Of a stretch of 7,659 nucleotides of DNA, positions 1 through 6,288 are shown in pieces; position 1 is the stretch's first letter, and each line of letters begins with the position of its first letter. This DNA is from JALZAA01 sp046724435. Lineage in GTDB: Bacteria > Actinomycetota > Acidimicrobiia > IMCC26256 > JACDBD01. The notes under the pieces are model-generated. The model was not told the origin of the DNA. It worked only from the letters and a program-made list of their open reading frames with translations, and made no database searches. The translations under genes were made by a program, and so were the position numbers. The stretch covers positions 1 to 7,659 of the forward strand of contig JBKOWN010000075.1 in NCBI GenBank assembly GCA_046724435.1, written 5' to 3'.

Positions 1-1
1 G

Positions 2-1075
2 TTGGAGCTCGACAAGAGCGACGCCGTGTTCGGCTCGCGGATGATGGAGCCCGGTGCCGCGCGCCGCGGTGGCATGCCCCTGTACAAGTACGTTGGCAAC
101 AAGGTCCTCACGAGGATCGAGAACGCGGCGGTCGGAACCGACCTCAGCGAATGGCACAGTGGGTACCGCGCGTACAGCGTGCCCGCACTCGAAAGCGTCG
201 CGTTCCACGAGAACTCGAACGGCTTGGACTTCGACACCCAGATCATCGTGCAGCTGCACGAAGCGGGGAAGCAGATCCTCGAGACCCCGATCCCGACGTA
301 CTACGGCGACGAGATCTCGTACGTGCGAGGCGTCAAGTACGCCCGCGACGTGGTCCGCGCGACGTTGCGCTACCGGCTGCAGAAGATGGGGCTCGGGGGC
401 CGGGAGACCTCGGTGACCGGCGCGGTGCACGCGTCCGAGGACGCAGATCAGGGCGCGCACGCTCGGGTCGTCGAATGGCTCACTTCCCGTCAGCCGACCC
501 GCATCCTCGACCTCGGGTCGTCCGACGAGTGGTTCGCGCGACGGCTCGAACTCGGCGGGCACGCGGTGACCAGCGTCGATCGCGGGGACCAGCCCGCGCT
601 CGACCTCTCGGCTTACTTCGGCGAGGACTTCGACATCGTCGTCGCGACAGAGGTTCTCGAGCGGGTCAAGGACTCCGAGCGGCTGCTGAGCGACGCACGC
701 CAATGCCTACGTCCCGGTGGGACGATCATCGTGAGCGTGCCGAACTTCGCTCACTGGTACCCGCGGAGTCGCGTCGCGATGGGCCGCTTCGACTACGAGC
801 GTCGCGGTGGGCTCGAGCGCGATCACGTTCGTTTCTTCACCCGCGGCAGCTTCGAGCGCTTGGTTGTGAAGAACGGCTTTACGATCCGCCGACGCGACGC
901 GATCGAGCTGCCGCTCGAGCGCGTTCGGCGCGCAGGGGCCGATGCCGGTGCGTTCGAGCGAGCCTTCGAGCCCGTGAATCGCGTCGGCGTGACGCTGTAT
1001 CCCTCCCTGTTCGCGTACGATCTCCTGTTCGAGCTCGAGCCGGTGCCAGAGGTGGAGCCGGCGGCGGCGCCCTGA
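2..1075 (+). CDS. Bifunctional glycosyltransferase (GT2) / class I SAM methyltransferase, 5'-partial
   Basis: This is the last 357 residues of a fusion protein; residue numbers count from the window edge. Residues 1-130 are the C-terminal half of a DPM/GtrB-like GT2 domain. The post-DXD DAVFGSRM is at 7-14, GGMPLYKY at 23-30, and the acceptor-side SEWHSGYRAYS at 49-59. The N-terminal Rossmann half with the DXD motif is missing because the gene begins outside the window, so the TTG at position 2 is not taken as the true start. Residues 165-300 form a class I methyltransferase: motif I ILDLGSS at 168-174, the acidic end of strand 2 at SVD (191-193), DIVVATEVLERV at 211-222, LRPGG at 236-240, and a C-terminal DHVRFFTRGSF at 274-284. 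GT2 enzymes of this type commonly move sugar from a nucleotide donor to polyprenyl phosphate in the cytoplasm; the methyltransferase could modify that sugar. Motif I lacks its usual second glycine (E176) and the common LEH reads LER. The next gene starts 6 bases downstream, so the two are probably cotranscribed. Confidence 0.88.
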   Translation: MELDKSDAVFGSRMMEPGAARRGGMPLYKYVGNKVLTRIENAAVGTDLSEWHSGYRAYSVPALESVAFHENSNGLDFDTQIIVQLHEAGKQILETPIPTYYGDEISYVRGVKYARDVVRATLRYRLQKMGLGGRETSVTGAVHASEDADQGAHARVVEWLTSRQPTRILDLGSSDEWFARRLELGGHAVTSVDRGDQPALDLSAYFGEDFDIVVATEVLERVKDSERLLSDARQCLRPGGTIIVSVPNFAHWYPRSRVAMGRFDYERRGGLERDHVRFFTRGSFERLVVKNGFTIRRRDAIELPLERVRRAGADAGAFERAFEPVNRVGVTLYPSLFAYDLLFELEPVPEVEPAAAP

Positions 1076-1081
1076 TACGTC

Positions 1082-2089
1082 GTGAGCGCAGAAGCCCCGA
1101 GTGCCGAGCTGCGGCGCTCCTACCTCGACCTCATGAAGCAGTGCCTGACTCGCGCGCTCGTGCTTGGCGAGGGCTGGACACCAGGGCGGCGACGCCGGAT
1201 GGTCGCACTGCTCATAGAGCTCCTTGCCACTCGCGGGCTCACGATCGTGAGCGAAGTGCCGGAGGACGACCGCGCGCCAGGCCCTCCGGCGGGCCGTGTC
1301 CCCTCCCCGCTCGAGCGGATGCTGAAGCGGCGCGGCCTTCGCGCCGTGCGTGACGAGCGGGACCGACCGAGGGTATTGCGGGAGCGACGTGGCGCGACAG
1401 GGCGCGGTCTGCTCGATCGCGTGCGTCGGTTCGACACGCGGCTCGCGATGCGGGAGCGCGAGTTGGGTCTCGATTGGCCGCGCGACGCGGAAACCATGAT
1501 CGGGCTTCGTCGGCTCGAAAACGTCGAAGTGTGTCTGTCGAACGTGATCGAGGACGGCGTACCCGGAGATGTGATCGAAGCGGGTGCGTGGCGCGGCGGA
1601 ACGGCCATCTTCATGCGCGCCGTCCTGGCCGCCTACGGCGACGCGGACAGGACGGTGTGGGTCGCCGATTCGTTCCAGGGTCTGCCGAAGCCCGATCCGA
1701 TCCGACATCCGGCCGATCGAGGTCTCGACTACACCATGCACCCCGAGCTGTCGGTCGGGGTCGAAGAGGTGCGGCAGAACTTCGCGCGCTATGGCCTCCT
1801 CGACGAGCGGGTCCAGTTCCTCGTGGGTTGGTTCAAGGACACGCTCCCGAGCGCTCCGATCGACGATCTCGCGCTCCTCCGTCTCGACGCGGATCTCTAC
1901 GAATCGACGCTGGACGCACTGACCTGTCTGTATCCGAAGCTGTCACCCGGCGGCTACTGCATCGTCGACGACTACGGACTGCTCGAGGCGTGTCGCTGTG
2001 CGGTGCACGACTACCGAAACCACCACGGGATCACTGAGCCCATCCACGCGGTGGACTGGACTGGCGTGTACTGGCGACGCGAGCGTTGA
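1082..2089 (+). CDS. TylF/NovP-family (macrocin-type) O-methyltransferase with extended N-terminus
   Basis: This 335-residue protein has a full-length TylF-type methyltransferase domain. These are cytoplasmic, Mg2+- and SAM-dependent enzymes that O-methylate sugar hydroxyls (macrocin in tylosin synthesis, noviose in novobiocin synthesis). Visible motifs are the family N-terminal YLDLMKQCLTR (14-24), GLDWPRDAETMIGL (129-142), SAM loop VIEAGAWRGG (164-173), VWVADSFQGLP (192-202), GWFKDTLP (249-256), LRLDADLYEST (266-276), GGYCIVDDYG (290-299) and DWTGVYWRR (325-333). By analogy with NovP (recalled, not aligned), D269, D296 and D297 would bind the metal and D271 would be the base. About 100 Arg-rich residues (25-124) separate the first motif from GLDWP, where the family normally has a short link, so the protein is longer than usual. 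GTG at 1082 is chosen because YLDLM at residue 14 requires a start upstream of the ATG at codon 18; no clear Shine-Dalgarno precedes it. Close spacing to the GT2/methyltransferase suggests one operon. The substrate is unknown; a sugar is likely from context. Confidence 0.93.
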   Translation: MSAEAPSAELRRSYLDLMKQCLTRALVLGEGWTPGRRRRMVALLIELLATRGLTIVSEVPEDDRAPGPPAGRVPSPLERMLKRRGLRAVRDERDRPRVLRERRGATGRGLLDRVRRFDTRLAMRERELGLDWPRDAETMIGLRRLENVEVCLSNVIEDGVPGDVIEAGAWRGGTAIFMRAVLAAYGDADRTVWVADSFQGLPKPDPIRHPADRGLDYTMHPELSVGVEEVRQNFARYGLLDERVQFLVGWFKDTLPSAPIDDLALLRLDADLYESTLDALTCLYPKLSPGGYCIVDDYGLLEACRCAVHDYRNHHGITEPIHAVDWTGVYWRRER

Positions 2090-2094
2090 GCGAC

Positions 2095-2114
2095 ACGCGC
2101 GACGGAACGCGCGT
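2095..2114 (+). terminator. GC-rich hairpin after the TylF gene (possible terminator)
   Basis: A perfect 7-bp stem, ACGCGCG (2095-2101) with CGCGCGT (2108-2114), encloses the 6-base loop ACGGAA and begins 5 bases after the TylF stop codon. An alternative 8-bp pairing with a 2-base bulge uses 2091-2100 and 2109-2116. The only T-rich stretch downstream is short and interrupted (2123-2129), so a classical intrinsic terminator is weakly supported. CG-rich inverted repeats also arise by chance in DNA of this composition. Confidence 0.3.
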
Positions 2115-2132
2115 CGAGCCCGTTTGTATACT
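2104..2132 (+). promoter_or_regulatory. Possible promoter for the membrane glycosyltransferase genes
   Basis: TATACT at 2127-2132 is a good match to the bacterial -10 consensus (TATAAT) and stands out as an AT-rich patch in GC-rich surroundings. Seventeen bases upstream lies GGAACG (2104-2109). It is a poor sigma-70 -35 box, though GGAAC resembles the -35 of some ECF-sigma promoters. Transcription would begin near 2137-2142. The site lies in the only sizeable gap of the window and overlaps the hairpin above, which suggests a transcription-unit boundary or internal promoter here. Confidence 0.33.
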
Positions 2133-2191
2133 CCCAACCCCGTGAACCCGAGCTTCGTGCCGGTAGGAACGTTCTGACGCTCGTCGCCGGG

Positions 2192-4261
2192 TTGACCGCC
2201 GGCTTGTCCCCAGGCGCCTACGTCGCGGGAGTCCTAGCGGTCGCGGTCGTCGTCGCGACGTTGGGATGGGGAGCGTGGCAGCTCCGGCGTTCGCTCCTCC
2301 CGGCCTGGTCGGGACCGGCAGCACGGCTCGCCGAGGTCGTCATCGCGCTCGCAGCGCTGATCGGGCTGGCCCAGCTCCTCGGGACGTTCGGACTGTTCAC
2401 GCGCGGTCCGATGCTCATCGCGTACGTCGGCGGCGGTCTGGCGATGGGACTCGTCGGCAAACGCCTGACGCTGTCGCGCGAGATCGAGCATTTGCAAGAC
2501 CACCCTCACCCGACGAGCGGTGCGGGACGGCGGGGAGCGCGCTCGCATCGCGTCGAGGTCGTGGGCGCGATCCTGGCCGGCGGGCTCGTGGCGGCGCAGT
2601 GGGCGACGCACGTCGCCGTCGCGTACGGGAAGGGGATGACGCAGCCCGACACGCTCTGGTACCACGCCACCTTCGCGGCGCGCTTCCTGCAGACCGGCCG
2701 GCTCACGGGTTTGCACGACACCGGCCTGTCGGATCTCGCGACGCCGCTGCACACCTTCCTGCCTCTGAACGGCAGCCTCGTCCAGGCGATCGTGATGCTC
2801 CCGTTCGGGGACGACTTCCTCTCACCGCTCGTGAACATCGCATGGGCCGGGTTGGCGTTGCTGGCGGCGTGGTGCCTGGGGCGCCGCTACGGCGTGACCG
2901 CGTTGATGCTGCTCGCCACGATTCTCTTGCTCGGCCTGCCGACGCTGGCGGGGACGCAGCCCGGGCAGGCCGCCAACGACGTCGGGTCGGTGGCGTTGTT
3001 CTTCGCCGCGGTCGCGCTCTTGTTCGAGGGCGAGCTGGCACCGGCACCGACGACCCTGGCCGGCATCGCCGCCGGCCTCGCGCTCGGCATCAAGCTCACG
3101 GTGCTCGCGCCGCTGGTCATCCTGACGATCGGTGTCGTGGTGGTCGCGATCCGGGCGCGGCGCGTTCGTGCCGCGCTGCTGTGGGGCGGAGCGATCGTGG
3201 TGTTCGGCGGGTACTGGCTCGTGCGGAACTGGATCATCTTCGGCAATCCCGTGCCATGGACGAAGGTTCATCTCGGTCCGATCACGCTCTCGGCGCAGAT
3301 CCCGACTCGCCCCCCGCTGGCCGAGGTGCTGCGCACGTGGGCGACGTGGGACGTGTTCATCTTCCCCGGGTTCTCGAAGTCGCTCGGGCGGGGCTGGCCG
3401 GTGATCCTGGCGCTGGCGCTGGGCGGTGCGGTGGTGGCGATCGTGTGGGGGCGTGCCCTCCTGGAGCGCTTCGCCGGCGGAGCCGTGATCGTCGGCGTGG
3501 TGGCCGTGGCGTACATCCAGTACGGAAGCGACTTCGGAGGCGCAGCCTTCGTCTTCATGGTGCGTTACCTCGCGCCGTCACTCGTGCTCGGGTTCGCGCT
3601 GTTGACGATCGCCGCCGGCCGAATTGGCGTACCCGTTCGCCGCCTCGTCCTCGCAGTCCTGATCGGGATCGTGGTGCTCGACGCCACCGCGCCACACCTC
3701 GAGAACATCCCCTCGTGGCCTCCCGGGCAGCGGCTCACGGCCGTACTCGTCGGCTTGGGTGTCGTCGCGGTCGCGGGAGCGATCGCCGCCCTACCGCGCA
3801 TCTCGCTCGGGACGAGGACCCTGGCGATCGGCGCGACGCTGCTCGTCATCCTCGTGGTCGGCGGCGGATGGCTCGTCCAACGGAGCTATTTCGACAACCG
3901 CTACGTCGACGCCGGCCTGCCGCACGACCGGCTCAACGCGATGTTCCATGACGTGCACAACAAGAAGGTCGCCCTGTTCGGCACGGAGCACTTCTATCCG
4001 TTCTTCGGGGTCGATCTGTCGAACCGAGTGTCTCGAGAGCCGGGGCCGTCAATTGGTTCGCCCGCGGAGCGCTGCCGAGGGTGGCGTCGACTGATCGACG
4101 CCGGCGGGTACGACTACGTGGTCGTCGCCCACGACCTGTTCGCGATCTCGCCGGACGACGAGTGGATTGCCGTCGATCCGGCGGCCACCGAGGTGCTCAA
4201 CTCCGGCGACGCAACTGTGTATCGCGTCCACGGATCCTTCGACCCCGGCACCTGCTCGTGA
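2192..4261 (+). CDS. Predicted GT-C-type membrane glycosyltransferase, first of a tandem pair
   Basis: The product is 689 residues and strongly hydrophobic, with roughly 13-15 membrane segments followed by a soluble tail. Segments near 8-28, 46-66 and 73-90 precede the apparent GT-C core, which begins with the helix near 121-143. The Arg-rich linkers at 31-45 and 90-120 indicate the cytoplasmic side. This puts DTLWYH (153-158) in the first outer loop, where GT-C enzymes carry their catalytic acid; D153 is the candidate. A PLNGSLVQ stretch (191-198) sits where PMT_2 proteins have HPPLY. AGTQPGQAAND (253-263) supplies a second acidic position, and YWLVRN...GNPVPW (341-356) matches the N-x-x-x-GNP pattern seen in such enzymes. 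Residues 566-689 form an extracytoplasmic module with cysteines at 628 and 688. GT-C enzymes transfer sugars from polyprenyl-phosphate donors outside the membrane; donor and acceptor here are unknown. The TTG start is chosen because MTAGLSPGAY aligns with MTSGLSAGAY of the downstream paralog and no in-frame start was found between 2138 and 2192. No clear ribosome binding site is visible. An unidentified multispanning protein without transferase activity remains possible. Confidence 0.85.
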   Translation: MTAGLSPGAYVAGVLAVAVVVATLGWGAWQLRRSLLPAWSGPAARLAEVVIALAALIGLAQLLGTFGLFTRGPMLIAYVGGGLAMGLVGKRLTLSREIEHLQDHPHPTSGAGRRGARSHRVEVVGAILAGGLVAAQWATHVAVAYGKGMTQPDTLWYHATFAARFLQTGRLTGLHDTGLSDLATPLHTFLPLNGSLVQAIVMLPFGDDFLSPLVNIAWAGLALLAAWCLGRRYGVTALMLLATILLLGLPTLAGTQPGQAANDVGSVALFFAAVALLFEGELAPAPTTLAGIAAGLALGIKLTVLAPLVILTIGVVVVAIRARRVRAALLWGGAIVVFGGYWLVRNWIIFGNPVPWTKVHLGPITLSAQIPTRPPLAEVLRTWATWDVFIFPGFSKSLGRGWPVILALALGGAVVAIVWGRALLERFAGGAVIVGVVAVAYIQYGSDFGGAAFVFMVRYLAPSLVLGFALLTIAAGRIGVPVRRLVLAVLIGIVVLDATAPHLENIPSWPPGQRLTAVLVGLGVVAVAGAIAALPRISLGTRTLAIGATLLVILVVGGGWLVQRSYFDNRYVDAGLPHDRLNAMFHDVHNKKVALFGTEHFYPFFGVDLSNRVSREPGPSIGSPAERCRGWRRLIDAGGYDYVVVAHDLFAISPDDEWIAVDPAATEVLNSGDATVYRVHGSFDPGTCS

Positions 4262-6288
4262 CCTCCGGGCTCTCGGCCGGCGCATACATCGCCGGATCCG
4301 TCTCTCTCGTCGCCGCGGTCGCGGTGCTCGGCTGGGGCACGTGGCGCCTCCGCGCCGCGATTCTCCCGCACTGGGACGGTGCTCGAGCGCGGCTCGCCGA
4401 GGCGGTCATCGCGCTCGCGGTCGTGATCGCTCTCGCGCAGATCCTGGGGACGTTCGGCGCGTTTCGCAGGTTCCCGATGTTGGCCCTCACGCTTCTCGCG
4501 GGACTCGCTCTGGGAATCATCGGGACCCGGATCACCTCGTCGCGCGCTGCCGGCGCGGGGGAGCGTCCGCCCCGGTCGCGGCCGGAGGAGATCGTCGCCG
4601 TCACGCTCGCAAGCGCGCTGGTCGCCGCGCAGTGGGCGACCCATGTCGCGTTCACGTACGGCCGGGGCATGACCCATCCCGACACGGTCTGGTATCACGC
4701 GCCGTTCGCGGCGCGCTTCGTCGAGAGCGGCAGCCTGACCGGTCTGCCCGACCGGTCCGACGTCCTGCAGTCCTATTACCCGCTCAACTCGAGCCTCGTG
4801 CACGCGCTCGTCGAGCTCCCGTTCCGGAGCGACCTCCTCGCGCCGATGGTGAACATCGGCTGGGCGGCGCTCGCTCTGCTGGCTGCCTGGTGCCTCGGCA
4901 GACGTCGGGGCGTCGGGCCTCTGTGTGTGCTCGGCGCTGTCCTCATCCTCGGGACGCCGATGCTGGCCGGGACCCAGCCGGGGCAGGCGTCGAACGACGT
5001 CGCCTGCTCCGGGCTCCTCCTCGCCGCCGTCGCGCTGCTCCTGGAGGAGGAGCTCTCGCCCGTGCCCACGGCGCTGGCCGGCATCGCCGCCGGCCTGGCG
5101 ATCGGCACCAAGCTGACGGTGCTGGCCCCCGTCGCGGTGCTCACGATCGGCGTCATCGTCCTCGCCGTGCGCGCCCGTCGCGCCGCGCCGGCGATCCTGT
5201 GGTCGGCGGGCGTGGCGCTCTTCGGGTCGTACTGGTACGTGCGCAACATCGTCGACGCGCACAACCCCTTGCCGTGGTTCAAGCTCGGTCTCGGTCCGCT
5301 GTCGCTGCCGCGCAGCGTCGTGGACGAGGGCGACACGATCGCCCAGCATCTCGGGGACAGCCTCTCGTGGTGGCGGTTCCTCGTGTTCCCCGGCATGACG
5401 CAGGCGCTCGGCCGGGCGTGGCCGCTGATCCTCGTGATCGGTCTCGTGAGCGTGGTGCTCGCGGTTTTCAATCGGCGATCGGGACTCGAGCGCCTGGTCG
5501 GACTGGCTGTTCTCGCGGGCGTCGTCGCGTACGTCTTCACGCCGGAGAGCGCCGGGCTGAACTTCAGCTTCAACGTCCGGTACCTGACGCCGGCATTGCT
5601 CGTCAGCTTCGTGCTGCTGCCGCTTCGGCTCGATGCGGTCCGCCCGATCTTGCGACGCGCGACCTGGCTCCTGATGCTGGCCCTCATCGCGTTGAACGCG
5701 ACCGCGCGTCACGTCGAGCGCGTCCCGGCATGGCCGTCGGGCCAGATCCTCGTGGGCGTGCTCGTGGGCGTGGTCGTTGTCGCGGTCGTCGCGCTGCTCG
5801 TCTGGGGCCCACGTCTGCAGGTCACGCTGCGCACCGGCGGCGTCGCGATCGCGGTCGTGCTCGCGCTGGTGGTCGTCGCCGGTTGGCCCCTACAACGCCA
5901 CTACTTCGAGCGTCGGTACGTCCACGCCGGCCTCCCCGGCGATCCGATCGCCAACTACTTTCGCAACGTCCGGGACTCCGACGTGATCGTCTTCGGCACG
6001 CTGGAGACCTATCCGATGGACGGGATCGATCTCTCGAATCGCATCACCGTCGGCCAGGGACCCACCACGAAGGTGAACGAGAACCCGTGTCTCCAGTGGC
6101 CGGACGTCCTCGCCGGGAAGTATCGGTACGTCGTGTACGAGAGGCTGCCCCGCGGCAAAAGCGTCCTCTATCCCGTGACGCCTCCTCGCGAATGGTTCAC
6201 CCAAGACCCGCGCGCCACGCAGGTCTTTCGGCATGGCGGAAGTGTCGTGTACCGAGTGAATGGCTCGCTCCATCCTGACGGCTGCTGA
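4258..6288 (+). CDS. Predicted GT-C-type membrane glycosyltransferase, second of a tandem pair
   Basis: The product is 676 residues and is a paralog of the preceding gene's product along its whole length; 36 of the first 60 residues are identical by hand count. It has the same plan: three N-terminal membrane segments, Arg-rich cytoplasmic linkers (29-47 and 91-110), an outer loop with DTVWYH (142-147; D142 the candidate catalytic acid), YYPLNSSL (173-180), AGTQPGQASND (237-247), YWYVRN (325-330) and NPLPW (336-340), then more membrane segments. The C-terminal module (549-676) carries YFERRYVHAGLP (549-560), GIDLSNR (589-595) and cysteines at 611 and 676. The GTG start overlaps the previous stop codon (GTGA), implying translational coupling. 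A longer reading starting at 4081 was refused because its extra 59 residues are an Arg-rich shadow of the upstream gene and have no paralog equivalent. The loop after the catalytic motif and the region around 350-370 differ most from the sister protein, so the two may use different donors or acceptors. Function is inferred from fold-level resemblance. Confidence 0.86.
   Translation: MTSGLSAGAYIAGSVSLVAAVAVLGWGTWRLRAAILPHWDGARARLAEAVIALAVVIALAQILGTFGAFRRFPMLALTLLAGLALGIIGTRITSSRAAGAGERPPRSRPEEIVAVTLASALVAAQWATHVAFTYGRGMTHPDTVWYHAPFAARFVESGSLTGLPDRSDVLQSYYPLNSSLVHALVELPFRSDLLAPMVNIGWAALALLAAWCLGRRRGVGPLCVLGAVLILGTPMLAGTQPGQASNDVACSGLLLAAVALLLEEELSPVPTALAGIAAGLAIGTKLTVLAPVAVLTIGVIVLAVRARRAAPAILWSAGVALFGSYWYVRNIVDAHNPLPWFKLGLGPLSLPRSVVDEGDTIAQHLGDSLSWWRFLVFPGMTQALGRAWPLILVIGLVSVVLAVFNRRSGLERLVGLAVLAGVVAYVFTPESAGLNFSFNVRYLTPALLVSFVLLPLRLDAVRPILRRATWLLMLALIALNATARHVERVPAWPSGQILVGVLVGVVVVAVVALLVWGPRLQVTLRTGGVAIAVVLALVVVAGWPLQRHYFERRYVHAGLPGDPIANYFRNVRDSDVIVFGTLETYPMDGIDLSNRITVGQGPTTKVNENPCLQWPDVLAGKYRYVVYERLPRGKSVLYPVTPPREWFTQDPRATQVFRHGGSVVYRVNGSLHPDGC
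5749..5772 (+). repeat. Perfect 12-base tandem duplication inside a membrane segment
   Basis: CTCGTGGGCGTG occurs twice in immediate succession (5749-5760 and 5761-5772). It is in frame and encodes LVGV-LVGV in a hydrophobic helix near residue 500 of the second tandem GT-C protein. It preserves the frame and is probably a replication-slippage duplication tolerated in a membrane helix. Confidence 0.7.

Noticed and set aside
707..1741. A 344-codon open frame on the minus strand spanning the first two genes
   Set aside because: It crosses the boundary of two well-supported opposite-strand genes and its translation shows no domain.
2266..3951. A 561-codon open frame on the plus strand
   Set aside because: It is an out-of-frame shadow of the first GT-C gene: Arg/Gly/Ala-rich, without hydrophobic segments or motifs.
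4081..4257. An extended N-terminus for the second GT-C gene starting at 4081
   Set aside because: The 59 added residues are Arg-rich, overlap the upstream gene by 181 bases, and are absent from the paralog, whose start aligns with GTG 4258.
4114..5712. A 532-codon open frame on the minus strand
   Set aside because: It lies antisense to the two clearly coding membrane-protein genes, is full of Arg/Glu/Asp/Gln/His with no domain, and is a typical by-product of high-GC codon bias.
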